From contig OX243811.1 in the NCBI GenBank assembly GCA_945859605.1, positions 32,749,719 to 32,813,718 on the forward strand: 64,000 bases of DNA. The letters are read 5' to 3'. Source of the DNA: Lumbricus rubellus (Eukaryota; Annelida; Clitellata; Crassiclitellata; Lumbricidae). The position numbers were made by a program, and so were the translations under genes. The stretch's first letter is position 1, and every line of letters starts with the position of its first letter. The notes below the pieces were generated by a model, which saw only the letters and a program-made list of their open reading frames with translations, had not been told where the DNA came from and made no database searches. Positions 1-12,799 of this stretch are shown piece by piece.

Positions 1-521
1 AGGCTTACAACCTGGAACGGGTTTCCCTCGACTATACGATATATATATGACCACCTGTAGGCTTATTATGCTGGCTTACCGAAATAAAAAATATGTTATG
101 TTATGTGTCAATGACACCCTGTACCGGTAATAAAGAGTCAAATGATCTGGTAGCTGATAACGGTCTTGTCGCCAGTTGTCGAGCAAAGTACCGTTGCAAA
201 GTACCAATGCAGCTGTGCGATCACACTAGGTTGCCAGGTCGTCGAGAAAAGCGTGAGGTTGGGCTCCTTTTCAAAATGCTCGCGACTAAAGATTTTGTCT
301 TTGAGACCTCGCGATGTTTTGGACTCCTTTCGAAACGTCCCGCGGTTGCGAGAGCAGCATAGTGAATTTTCATAATTTGACAGCTCTAAGTCTTGGTGGC
401 CTGTACTGGCTGGCCTACTATTCTGGAAGCGCATAGGGTCTATTGGATAACACCACGGCGTAGAGCCTAGGCCTAGAGAGCGAGAGGTAGGCTAGCCTAC
501 AGCGTTCGCGTCCCGTAGGGT
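1..521. other. intergenic sequence, no gene recognised
   Basis: No open frame here resembles a known protein or has convincing splice signals; the short frames on both strands overlap each other. Near 430-510 there are several copies of the palindromic octamer TAGGCCTA and derivatives, a dispersed motif that recurs through the first 1.1 kb. Confidence 0.5.
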
Positions 522-832
522 CATAGGCGTAGGAGACGGGGGTACAAGAGGGGGGGGGCAAATGCCCCCAAATTTCGGGCAAGTCTGGTTTTTGGGCAAG
601 AGGACCAGGAAAACAATCTATCTAGAATTTTCAGGCAATTTCGACCGGACGACTAAAAAAGGTCGTCAGAATTTTCGGGCAAAAGAAATAGGCCGAGACC
701 TAGGCCTACGGAAATTTTCGGGCAATTTCGACCGGACGACTAAAAAAAGATCATCAGATTTTTCGGGCAAAAGTTTAACTTTTGCCCCTCCCACCCCCCA
801 CCCCCACTCCTGAAATGTCCTCTACGCCTATG
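522..832. mobile_element. hAT-like MITE with G-run/C-run ends
   Basis: The ends are inverted repeats: CATAGGCGTAGGAG at the left and the complement of CTCTACGCCTATG at the right. They are flanked by a near-perfect 8-bp direct repeat, CGTAGGGT at 514-521 and CGTAGGGC at 833-840, as expected for hAT insertion. A run of nine G followed by CAAATGCCCCC lies near the left end. A unit containing TTTCGACCGGACGACTAAA is present twice (about 627-688 and 711-771). A related piece starting ACATAGGCGTACGGGAG is nested at about 3815-3907. No transposase frame is seen, so it is non-autonomous. Confidence 0.65.
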
Positions 833-2284
833 CGTAGGGCGGAATCGGCGGACATGCTTTGTAGGCTGCTATTAGTGATTTATAGTGTCGTGTATTGCTG
901 GCTGTCTGTTCTGTTAGTAATTAAGTTTGATAGGGCCTACTAATTAAGATTACTGCAGAAGTTGTACAAAAACAATGTAGGCCTACATATAGGGCCTACA
1001 GCGCTGTGCGTTTGCAAGCATTTCGTTAAAAAACACATTAGGCCTATTATTTATTCATATGCCGTGTAGCCAATTCAATAACATAGGCCTATTCGTGTTC
1101 AATGACATAGGCCTACGCGGAATAATCTACTGTAGGCCTAAGAGCTAGTAAGTTGCCATCTAAATCTTTTCGTCGATGGACGATGGTATCATTACGTGTG
1201 TTTTATTATCCTGATCCGATCCCGCTTATACAATAAAGTACGTTTTTAAGGTGCATGAGCAAAATTTAACTGATGTCGCGACTTTTTGGCGACTTTTTAA
1301 CGTGATGTTGCGACAAAGAGTTTCCGAAATCTGGCAACCCACTGGACCAAGGATCATACATACTGATACACAACCTTATGTGGCTCATGTTGTGTGGTAT
1401 CATTGGAGACTTATGTTGTTTATTTGATGTATAAGTTTATTTAAAGTCGATTTATAATAATACTAATCATGTATTTTTAAATTTCTTGCCCGGCATCTGA
1501 TATTTACAACGAAGATCCGGGCGTGGATTATAGAAGTGAGTTTTACTTTTAAACTGATGTTGTCATGTGCTTTCACGTTCTCTATTATAAGCAAATCCAA
1601 CCATAGGCTACTATCTAATGAGAAAATTAGACCTCTTTTAAGAGAGGATTAACTTATTAAGTTTTATTTACAAGACTTCGCAATTTCAGGGCTAGGGTCC
1701 GTTATAAAGACTTACTTCGAACAGAGCCATGATGCCATCACTACATTTGCGGACATCCATGCAGATTATATAGCACTTGGAGAAATTATGTATTTGATAA
1801 TCACATACCAATCGAAATTGATGCCAAGAAGTGATGTTTATATAATTTATGTGGTCAAAAATAATTTCACGGTTCACTGATATGAGGAGTGAGGCAGAAA
1901 TTATTGAAAACAAGAATTCTGCTTGGGGTCTTGCATCTTTATCAGCAATTTAAAGTGACCAATGTCATCAGCCTCACCTTAAAAGTTTCCATGTGTGTGG
2001 GTGTAGCATGTTAGAATTATTCTGTTAAATTTACCATGAAGCTTTGCTTTGTTAGTCAAAACGATTATAACGAGTGAGTGTTATGCCGAAATTGTTTTTA
2101 ATTGACCCTCTCATTTCAAAATTCTTATAAGAACTTAAATCTTATTGTAAGAAATGTGAACAAGGGATGGAGCAAATTGTAGAAAATATTTGTTTTTCAT
2201 CATGTTTTTCATCAAAGATCATTGTTTAACTGTTGACACTAACGTGCATTCTTACTTACTTTTCTGTTGGTTTGACATTTGTAG
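833..2284. other. upstream region of the MFSD13A-like gene
   Basis: I see no conserved coding sequence. The first part (to about 1140) is rich in TAGGCCTA octamers; the rest is AT-rich. A pyrimidine tract and AG at 2283-2284 form the 3' splice site of the first recognised coding exon of the transporter gene, so at least one non-coding 5' exon probably lies in this stretch. I could not place it. Confidence 0.4.
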
Positions 2285-2369
2285 ATTCTCAACACCAGAG
2301 CAGGTTGGACGAGTCTTGTACGAAAACCATGTACGTACTTGGCTTTGTGTGAAGCGCTTTGGCATTGAG

Positions 2370-5300
2370 ATGAAAGGGGTTAAAGTATCTCGGCAGGTTG
2401 GGCTGCACTATGGTGCAATGTCCCTCTACACAGCCATCCTTCACAACCTGTTTCTGCTTTACCACATTGAGATGTTTGTCTCCGTGTTCAAGATTGATAA
2501 ATTTTCGTTCTACTTTGGGGAGATCATCTTCCTCATATGGAACTCGTGCAACGATCCTCTGTTTGGGTGGATCAGCGATCGAAAGTTCCTCCATCGTCAA
2601 GCGGACCAGTCGCAGATCGTCGTTAAACGCCTTCGGGCGTTGCTCTTCAACGGGCCGCTGTTCGCCGTTTCGTTCCTCACGTTTTGGGTGTCTTGGACGT
2701 TTCCGTCGCTTCAGTTTGTCATCTGCCTGTGTGCCTACGACGGGTTTCTTACGATGATCGACCTTCACCACACGGCGCTTCTCGCCGATCTGTCGGTTTC
2801 ATCGGCCGTTCGAACAGACCTGAACATGTACTGTTCGATCTTCAGCGCCCTCGGATCTCTTTCGGTGTTCCTGTCGTATGCGGTGTGGAGCCGTGATTCC
2901 CTGTTGCCATTTCAGACGTTCTGCATCTGTCTTGCCGTTGCAGCGATTGTCGGATTCATCATCAGTGCTCGAACGCTAGAGGCGTTGTACAGGAAGTCAG
3001 AGAAGGAACTGTCAGCACACAAAAGGTATTTAGCAGTATGATCTTATCAAATCTAGAAGCTTCTGTCTACGGCTGTTATAGATTAGATTCTTTGAGATGA
3101 TTTCACGCTGTTATGATTTTAATTATACTAATAGTGAGTGTGTGGTCCTCTGTTATTTTCATGAACCAATTCAACCTATCCATTATGTGTAATGGCGACT
3201 CATTTTCTGTCTGTGCATTTCTTGATGCATTGCATTTAGGCATACTTTATGATCTTGTAAATGAGCCAGCCAAGATTAGCTGGTCTTTCAGACCTTTTTC
3301 GGCTGACTCATTGACTTACATTAATGTTATGTTTATGAATTATAATTATTTTTGTGTTTGCTATGCATGTACACCGTGGTTAAAAAAAAACTAAGCCAAA
3401 TTGTTTTACATATATCTCTAATACCCGATGACATATCAAGCTAAAATTTTCCAAATATTTAGAGAAGTGGACCAAGAATATGATACCAAAATTTCATGAG
3501 ACAAAGTTGAACGGATAAAAAGATATGAATATTTAAACTTCATATGCCGAAATTTCAGTTTACAAGCAATTTTCTATCAGATTCAATCAAATGTTTTCTT
3601 ATATCTCTAATGCCTGATGATTAATCATTCTAAAATTTTCCAGATATGTAGAGAATTGAACTAGCAATATGATACCAACAGCATGGTTTGATTATTTAAT
3701 TAAATAAGATGCTCAAATTGTCCTCCTCCTGCTTGCACCAAGCCTGGAAGCGCTGGCGCCATGCATTACGCCACAGCATCGTCAATTATCCTCTGGTCCA
3801 GGCCTTCTCACACATAGGCGTACGGGAGATTTCAGCAATGTGGGGGGGGGGGCAAGGATTGAACTTCTGCCCGAAACATTTATCCGGCCAAAAAGTTGAC
3901 GACCTTTTTTACTCCAGGATCCATGAAGACCAAAATTGGGAACTATCAAGCATCGAAACCGCAACGAACAACATAACAGACTTGTTGAAAACAGAAATTT
4001 CTGGAGATGAAGTTTAAATATTCATATCTTTCTATCCGTTCAAATTTATGACATGATATTTTGGAATCCTATTCGTGGTTCAATCCTCTACATATCTGGA
4101 AAATTTTGGTATGATTAATTATCAGGCATTGGAGATATAAGAAAAACAGTTTAGCTTACTTTTTACTGAATTTGGCAGAAAATTGCTTGTAAACTGCAAT
4201 TTCGGCATATGAAGTTGAAAGATTCATATCTTTTTATCCGTTCAATTTTATCTCTTGAAATTTTGGAATCATATTCTTGGTCCACTTCTCTAAATATTTG
4301 GAAAATTTTAGTGTGATATGTTATCAGGCATTAGAGATATATGAAAAACAATTTGGCTTAGTTTTTTTTGAACCACGGTGTATAATCTTGTTATGTAAAT
4401 GTTGATATGACGTGCAAGTAAATAAACAAACAAACAGACAATTCGTTTGCTTAGGTGAAGGCTTAAGGCAATCGTTAGACTTACACGAGTGTAGCAGATA
4501 CCACAAGTATCATTGAACCTGTCAAGCATTTCATAAATTTTGCATAAACTTACGTTTTGAAGTAGACACGATGTTTTAAGATAAACTTGTGTGATTAAAT
4601 TCATCTGTTGACTAGTTATTTGACGTTTTTGGCCCTCAGACTTCATGAACTTATGACTGTGTATATCGTATGCTGTAAGTAAATTTATGTAGCAAATATA
4701 ATTTTAGACTAGTACAGACTACAGGGTATACATTTTTAGCAAGCCTTTAACTTTAAAACAACACAATGTAAACAAATAATATGTTTGAATTTCAGAAACA
4801 CAATCAGATGGCTTAATCTAGTTTAAATTTTAGCTTAGTGTATAGCTAATCTAGATTTGCTAATTAATTTGGTTTAAGTTATCTTTTTAAGTTGGTGAGT
4901 TGTGGGTGATTTGTATTCCATGCTCTGGTGTGTTCTGTGCCAGTGAAAGTCTTGTATAATTGCCGCATCAATACTGCATTGTGATTAACTTGATATATTA
5001 TATATTTTTGATTAACTATCAGCTGGACAACCAGTGAGAAAAGGTTCATTCTCAATGTGTCTGTCAGAATAGGCATTGCTAATTTGGAGCAACAGATTAG
5101 TGCTTAGATCACACATACGTGTGAAGGTAAATTTCGGATCCATAGCTGCAACCACATTATTATCGTCAATTTCGCATGGTATTGATACATGCTAGGGTGA
5201 GAGTTCAGTGTATAAAAGCTTGTTTCTTTGTGTGATAGAGTCGACGATTCTCCTAGTCCAGTGGCTATGGATGAACGAGCAGCAGTTAAGGCTTTCATCC

Positions 5301-8300
5301 GTGAATTATCCGGACACAAGAACTTCATGTGGTTCACTGCAATGAACCTTGTGCAGGTCAGTGCTACACTTATTGATCAGACTTTTATGCAGTTTTATGC
5401 ATCTACTCAATGTGGTTTTGTTTGAATGCTTGGTCAGAGACACCATGAACGCACATGGACAAGTTAATTTTATTCACTATTTATGTTGACATTTATTGTA
5501 ACTGGGTCCTTCTACAATGTTATTGTTGCTGTATATTGGTAAATGTTTTATTTTGTTATTGGTATACAATACAACAGATAACATTGCAGTGAATTTGCTT
5601 GGTTCTGTTCAGATTGACCAGAAATTACTGCCATCTTCAGACAGAAAAAGCAAACTGTTGATTTATATACATCAGATATGAATTCAATGTTGTTTCGTGG
5701 ATCCATTTTGTTCTATTGGTGAAATGGGATGAGTGCAACCTCATCAATGATGTGATATCAGGCTGTTCTACCCTTAGAAGTTCTCTGTGCTCTAGTCTTG
5801 AAATTCATGAATGAAGGCTAAGGACAGAACAGAAACCGCCCCATTGCAGGGAAACATTACATTATTATCGCTCATTTCATTAAATTTTAACATTTTGTGA
5901 TGAATATGAAAACCAATATAAATTTTTGTGTGAGTGAACGAGACAATTTCATTACAGAATCTCTAAGCACTTTTTTATGTTGAATGCAAAGAATCCAGAG
6001 GCCACCAATTTTGTTTACAACCAGCCGGGAAATTCGGATTTTCTATAAGACCAATTAAAAACCAATTATCGGTTTAAAATCGAATTTCTAAAAGCGAAAA
6101 TTGGTTTGCCAAAGAAACGATATTTATCAACCTTAAGTGAAGTGTGCTTCTGGAGGCTTCAATGTAGTTTTTTCTTGCGATCAATGTTTAATACAAAAGT
6201 TGATCTGGAGATTTGCTCTTGTGATGAATTGGTAATATTGTTTGCAGGTCTTTCACTGTCACTTCAACAGCAACTTCTTTCCACTCTTCCTGGAAATTCT
6301 GGTTGGGGATAGTGTTTCACCAGTTGTTTGCTCGATTTTACTTGGTAAACATCTATTCTGTGTATCCTCAATAACATTATCATCATCACCTTTGTCATCT
6401 TTCTCACTATGAGTTTACATTAAGCAAAGTTTAAATACTATCGGAATTGTACTTCAAGCAGCTCTTTTCACCTCTGTACTAATCAATAGTTTATGAATCT
6501 TCTTTAACAATTAATAATTATCTTGTATTGATGAAACTATGCAGCTGGTAGTTGTTGTTGAGCTATCTAATTACTCTATATTCAAAGTTTCTGATGTACT
6601 TGAAAGAGTTTAAATATTATCGGAATTGTACTTCAAACAGCCGTTGTTTACTTTTTTGCATTAATTATTAATAGAACGGCTCATGTGAATCTTCTTTATC
6701 ATGCTTCCCTATTTGTTACTAAGCTATAAGTTTATGCACGCAGCATGGATTTTAAACATTGTTCTGTGCACTGTATAAATTTTGTAACCTAGTTATGATC
6801 ATGATGCAATGGGATATTTGACATGACTGACAATAATGCTGTCTTATGGAGCGCTCCTGAGTAGTAACCTTGAAGGAGCGCTATATCAAATTCTCAGTAA
6901 ATAAATAAATAAATAAATCAAGTGCTTGTTTTGTTATAGTCCTCACTTTGTAATCAATTCTTCCTGCTTCCTTCTGTACAAGGGGTTTCGTTTGTTGCTC
7001 CTCACGTCAACAACCTGTATTTCCTGTCGTTGTGTCGTCGGTTTGGTGCCTACCGCGTTATTCGCCTCCTCTTCTGCATTAAGCTGATCCTTAGCATCCT
7101 TATGTTGATGTTGAACACTGGACATCTGTGGATCCTCTGCCTCTTCATTGCTAGGTTTGTGTTATAATATGTCTTTAATAATTTTCTTATAATACGTCTT
7201 TAATAATTTTGAAGATCTATTCTTTTTATGAACAATCAACAATCATGGACATGTGGTCTTCATGAATGTCATGCAATTCTGCGTATGCATTTTCGTTGCA
7301 GCTATACGTCATGAATATTCATTCACAACTATGTGTTCTGTGCATGCAAGCTAATTGGCAAAGACTACTTCTTTTTAAGTGGCAGTTGTGAATATGTAAC
7401 AGTGCATTGAATGCTTGGACATTCAGTGGCCACTATGACTCAGAATTTAAATATTCTTTCCTGATTGTTGTTGAATATTCATAGACTGTTTTGTGACTGC
7501 AGAGGATGTTATGGAGTTGCTATAGAAGTGCTTGATTACAAGTTTGTGTTACGCTGACATTACAAGTGGATTTACACTTTCTCGTTTGTAGTAATCGGGT
7601 GTTTACGGAGGGAACGTGTAAACTTCTTAATCTCGTGATAAGTGATTTGGTTGACGAAGATGTCGTCCTCCACAAGCGTGGCCAAGCCGTTTCGGCGCTT
7701 ATGTTTGGCACCATCGCTTTCCTTTCAAAGCCAGGTCAAACGCTGGCACCTTTGATTGGCACACTGTTGCTCGCAATCAATACAGGTGAGTTTTTGATTG
7801 ACGTGTTATAATGTTACTCATGATTGTAATTAGTCACTTGATGTATTAAATGTTGGATGTCAACCCCAATCACTTTCACCATCATCAACCATCATCAAGC
7901 TATCATCGTCATTGTAATTAATCGTTGTCATCTATGTCGCAACGGACCATAAGGGAATATATTACCAGGTTTGTTACCTCAAGGTAGCTGGAGCAAATCA
8001 ACACTTGCCAATTTGACCACCCTGACAAACTTATAAGCTGAGTGTTAGAAGGATTTAAAAGAAGCCGATTTAAGGCCATCAAAGCGGAAAGGACAGCTGC
8101 TGTCTATGCATCTGGTGCACAGTAGCAACTGCATCTGATGGATGAGGATGTATCTAGACTTTTATCACTGAATCATTAATAAATGATGTGCAAAATGAGG
8201 GGAACGGAGTGTTATTCAGATGTATGCAAGAAAAGGTGGGTTATGCCTGTAGATATCCACGTCTAACTCCGGTACATACAGTAACAGTATGAACTCTTAT

Positions 8301-8714
8301 GTATACGCATTCCTAGTTTAAGTGCCATTCTGCTTAACACGAAGTGGTGGACATTGTCTTCTAAAGCCATTAACTCAACATACAGTACTAATTAATACAC
8401 TTTCAAGGGCTGCAGTATAATGTAGACTACAAGGAGTTTCAAGGTGCAAAGCAGAATAATTATAATGTCATTCTTGTGCAGGGCATGATGTGTTTGAGTC
8501 TGGTAATGAGACTGGTTCTCTGAAGTTGAACGCTGCTGCGATGACTGACGACATGAAAGCAACGTACCAGCTTGGCGTCTTTCAACTGTTGGTCTACGTG
8601 CCAATAGTCTGTGCACTGATTCAGCTTTTCTTCTGGTCGCAGTTCAATCTGCACGGCAAAAGGCTCGACCTAGTCCAGCGGATACGAAATGGTATTCAAT
8701 ACACCATGGTTTAG
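2370..8714 (+). CDS. MFSD13A: MFSD13A/TMEM180-like major facilitator protein, complete
   Basis: Six coding exons: 2370-3025, 5239-5356, 6248-6344, 6983-7154, 7592-7785, 8482-8714. They splice in consistent phase to 489 residues (human TMEM180 is about 517). The protein is a multi-pass membrane protein of the MFS/sodium:galactoside-symporter type; family members are orphan transporters and the substrate is unknown. Hallmarks include [59 protein letters not shown]-like [20 protein letters not shown] and [14 protein letters not shown]. The first exon opens at an acceptor (exon base 2285), and ATG 2370 lies just before the conserved [13 protein letters not shown] segment, as in vertebrates. The frame stays open upstream, so a longer N terminus is possible. 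A 7-codon uORF starts at the out-of-frame ATG near 2329. The stop at 8714 follows residues TMV, much as in human; splicing at 8692 instead is a weaker alternative. Confidence 0.95.
3372..4380. mobile_element. mariner-like foldback MITE, TA target duplication
   Basis: This element lies in intron 1 of the MFSD13A-like gene. It has perfect CACCGTGG / CCACGGTG termini directly flanked by TA (3370-3371 and 4381-4382), the Tc1/mariner target-site signature. The inverted arms run for roughly 300 bp each with moderate divergence; for example ACTAAGCCAAATTG near 3390 and CAATTTGGCTTAG near 4349. The arms themselves contain a second internal mirrored copy (around 3590-3690 and 4020-4140). The centre (about 3710-4015) is unrelated and includes a 12-G run and a piece related to the element at 522-832, suggesting nesting. 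No transposase is visible. Confidence 0.75.
6847..6919 (+). repeat. SINE 3' tail fragment
   Basis: The sequence contains GCGCTCCTGAGTAGTAACC, then TTGAAGGAGCGCTATAT, and ends in five AAAT units. It is nearly identical in reverse complement to 55783-55853 and resembles the tail of the tRNA-derived SINE at 13350-13571 and a piece at 16868-16921. It sits in intron 3 of the MFSD13A-like gene, about 60 bp upstream of the exon 4 acceptor. No A/B box is attached, so it is a truncated copy. Confidence 0.6.
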
Positions 8715-11700
8715 GTGATTCTACTCAATGCTCTTCTTCTCACCCATTTAAAGAAAAATTTCTCTAAGCAGAAATTGTGTTCATCACGAAAATAAATACC
8801 TTTTGTGATATATATATATTTTACTTGCATGTGTGCTTGCAAAACCACGTATTCCTGTTGTGCATCAATGCATCATTTTGATTGATTGATTGATCTAGTA
8901 CTCTGCTGTGGTGAAAGATTGCAAATGTCTTTCTCATTTCAATTCTGCATTTAGGGTTTTGAGTACCGATGTATCATGTTTAATTGGAAATTCGGTATCA
9001 GGCCAATCCTTTTTCAAGGCATACTATTAATTGGTTACATTACCTTTCCTTTACCGCCCTTTTAATGGCTGTGGTTAGCCATCTATAAATATTTCATTAA
9101 TAGTATAATTGATATGCATTTACATTACATTACCATAAACATCGGTGTTCTTTCATGTTTTGGACCAATGAAGTGGTTACGAAATGGTGCTAAGAGATTG
9201 CTACTTCTGATCAATTTCAGAGTAGAGTTGGTTTACTGTATGTTACAAGCCAGTTTGTGCAAAGGTGTTTTGCTGCAAGGAAAGATTGTCAAGTTGATGC
9301 TGTGTTGTCGTCACCGGTTGCACTCTGCCAGTGCCAGTCCCAAGCCTGGGTAAAGGATGAGGGCGACGCTAATGATCTTTGATATCGCACAATGTCGTTA
9401 AACTGAAACTACTACTACTACTGTCATCTTCTTGCAACAATATTATTAGAGATGGTTTGGAGCTTTCGAGCCAGTCTTTAGAATGTTATATACAAATAAC
9501 ATGCCGGTGCATGAAATCTGTTGTTTAGGAACAAAGCCATAGACATACCAGTTAGGTATGTATGAAGCGCATAAATATGTACAGAATTATTGCTGAAGAA
9601 AGTAAACTATTTAGGTTTAGGTTATTACTGTTACAGGTTTTGAAATAATTGATCAATCTGTTGTTTTATCATAATAATATTATTGGTTTACTGATACTGG
9701 TGAACTATGTTTAGTGTGTTTGCGTGAAGTTTTACTCAATACTTTCAAGTTAAGTCTGAAATATCGCAGATGTAAGAGATGTAAAGATGTAAAGTTCTAG
9801 CGTGTTAAAGTTGTAGCGTGTTCACTGTGGAGAACGTTGTTAAAATGTGTTTATAAACATTTGTTGTGCACTGGCCATCGTACTTGACAGGTACTGACTG
9901 CATTGTCTGTGTGTACCTTATAATGTGAAGATTAATGGTTTACCAGTAAGTCTTGACTGTGGTTGCCTCAGACAAATGCTGTTAGGACTTGAAGCAAGTC
10001 TTCAAAACCTAATCATTTAGTGCCATCTATCTACTGATGTCTTGTGCATTAGATAGTGGAACCTCCATAAAATGTGGTCACTGAAGCTACATCAAGCCAT
10101 GCTGTGTAATAATTACATTGCATTATGAAGTTATATTCTGTGGCTCATTTAAATTTGGGAATTTAATCTCAAAATATCTCATTATAACAGATGCTTACGA
10201 AAGAGAACCCTGCGCTTAAACATCTAGTTCAATAATGCAGGGCAATAGTTACAGATACTCTCCTACAGATAGCGAATTCAAATGATGTAAGTTTTGTTGT
10301 TGTTGTTGTTGCAATCGTATATGTACTACATGGATTTGTTGGTAACTTTAAGGACATCGAGAGTAGAATGGCTAATCTACATGAATGTGCTTCTAAGATG
10401 ATGAGCAGTACCTGATCACTTGAACGAATAGAATGTACTAAAAGCAACTAGGAAACGATACATTTCGTTATTAAAGTGTTAAGCTAGCCTTGAGGCAGCT
10501 ATGGGTTTGAACACTATGTTCATTTTTCTTACATTGGATCATACGAGGACCTGCCCCATGACCTCTCTCTCGCTGTCACATCTTCCAAGTTTCAACCAAT
10601 AGTGTACGTACGGTCAGTGTATTCATTGCAGCCAAGTTGACTTGGGGTTCATGCAGAGTAGAAATCTCAAAAAACTTTCTGCCCTGGTAACGATTTGAAT
10701 ATTCACCATATTAATCGATTGGCAGTCCAACACACCGACCAGTACATTGTCCAATGCACTGACCGGTACATTTTCCAATACACGGACATCGTCGGACAAG
10801 TACACTTTCGAGCATCTTAGTACTTCTAAACCAAGGTTTAATGGAACAGAACATGGTAGGAAAGTGGTGCAAGTGGTCTTTCTTAAAGAATGCCGAAAAA
10901 AGGTTCACAGACATCTACATCTCCAGAAGAACACTAGTTTAGGTTAGGCTACCCCGTTGGTCGTACAGTGCTAATTTGTTGCAAGTTCAAGCACTCTGTT
11001 GTTGCTTTATGTTTTGCATTCTATTATATCAAAATGTTTAATGACAGCTTATAGCTACAAAGGCTATTGACATCTTTAAAGTTTTCAATGTATTTCAGTT
11101 CATTTTCGTTTAATCAGTTTATAAATATTTTCTTTCTCTTTTCTTTTTTCCCCCATGTATCCGATAGGCTTTTACGGCACGCATGGCATGGTAAATGGTC
11201 GTTATTGATCCTTTTCAATGTCTGCATTTCGACTAAGTTTTGCATTTAAGGCATACACTACATACTGAAATAACTGTACCAAATTTAGGTACAGACAATA
11301 CATTGGGCATATACCCCCTATCTTTGTCTGCATTTGGGTTCCCTCTCCCTCGACTTTTGCGTGTGACCATTTTGGATGACCTCTAATAGCTGTCGTTTGA
11401 TGCCCGGCATTAGATTATTAGAGCGTTAGATTCAATTAGGAAGATTAGAATACTTGTTGATAACGTTTGAACAGTAACGTAATATGATTGGTATATTTTA
11501 CTGTATTTTAGTGATAATTAAATGTTGATTAGTAAGGTTCAACTGTACATAGAATTGTATTCCAAGAGTTGTAATGTTGTAATAATGAGTATATTTTGCA
11601 ATAAACTATATTTACACAAGACAGGCTTATGTCTTCAATTACTCCCAAGTCTTTCTTCATATCGCTTGCCATGTGCCCCATGGGCCAATCCCAATAATTC

Positions 11701-11778
11701 ATGAATATAAAATATAATTGGTATGTAATGTAAATCTGTATTTTTACACACACACAACTTTCATACATCCACACTCTG
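8715..11778. other. 3' UTR and intergenic region between convergent genes
   Basis: There is no further coding exon. AATAAA at 8791-8796 is a candidate proximal poly(A) signal for the MFSD13A-like gene, and AATAAA at 11600-11605 a candidate distal one. Simple repeats occur: GATT near 8880, CTA near 9410, TTG near 10293. On the minus strand ATTAAA (plus coordinates 11779-11784) could end a roughly 1-kb tankyrase 3' UTR. The short frames in this stretch show no family resemblance. Confidence 0.45.
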
Positions 11779-12799
11779 TTTAATTATAAACTTAGTCAAC
11801 AACTGCAATAATATAATACAATTTTCATCTTTTTTCACTGGGTCATTTAAATGTCAAAGACAAACAGAAACTTTACAAAGCATGTACACAGAAGCGCATG
11901 CCATATCATCAAATTGTCTTTCATTCGTCACCACGCCAGATGACTCACCGAACGAATGATTTTTTAAAATTTCGTAAAACAATTGTCCTAGATATTAAAG
12001 CGATCGTTAAAGATGAGGAACATTGCAAGCCAGTGCTTAATAACTGCATCTGATACCATTTCAGACGCAAGCTCTCAATACAAACAGAATTTTGCTTGCA
12101 CGCGCTAAAATCCAATTTCTTTTCAAAGATCCTGCATAAACGCACATCACAGTGCCCGATCGGCAGAACAGCTTTTGGAACTTGACAAGTACAGCGGCTG
12201 TTCTTCAAGGTCCATTTACATTATAAGGGTCTCCTAAACAGTGCAAGAAAGAAAGTCCTATGATAAATAGCAATATGAATGGAGAAATTTTCTTCAATGG
12301 GAGCTAGCCTGAACCAATGGCAAGGAAGGGTGGGATGTTTCTGCTATGTCCCTACAAATTGCACCCTATCAGCAAATCTGCTTTTACAGAACTTTTCAGT
12401 TGAAATGTCATATTCAAGCATGTTAATGCGAAATAAGACTAATCATGCAGTAGAACTAAATCAAGTTTGGTGTAAATCAGACATACTTTTCCTTAAACTG
12501 GGCAAGTCGTCTTACGCCTAGATGTATACCATTTAGATCATGAAAATCCCCGAAATGCAAATGTCCGTAAGATATTTAAAGACAAGCTTCAAACGATTTC
12601 ATCGTTCGTATGCGCCATCGTGTAGATTGGGGGTGGAAGATGTTTTTAACTCTACAGTATACCTCCCAGGAGAAGATTTACTGACACTGCTCTTACAAAA
12701 GTCTAACTCTTCCCTTGTTAAACATGGTCTACCCAGCCATGTTAGAGCCGCCTATGAAAAATCCATGTTTTTATGGAATGGTTCTAGTTCATCAGGAGG

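Noticed and set aside
2289..2771. Minus-strand 160-codon frame
   Set aside because: It lies fully opposite the MFSD13A coding exon and has the composition of a shadow frame.
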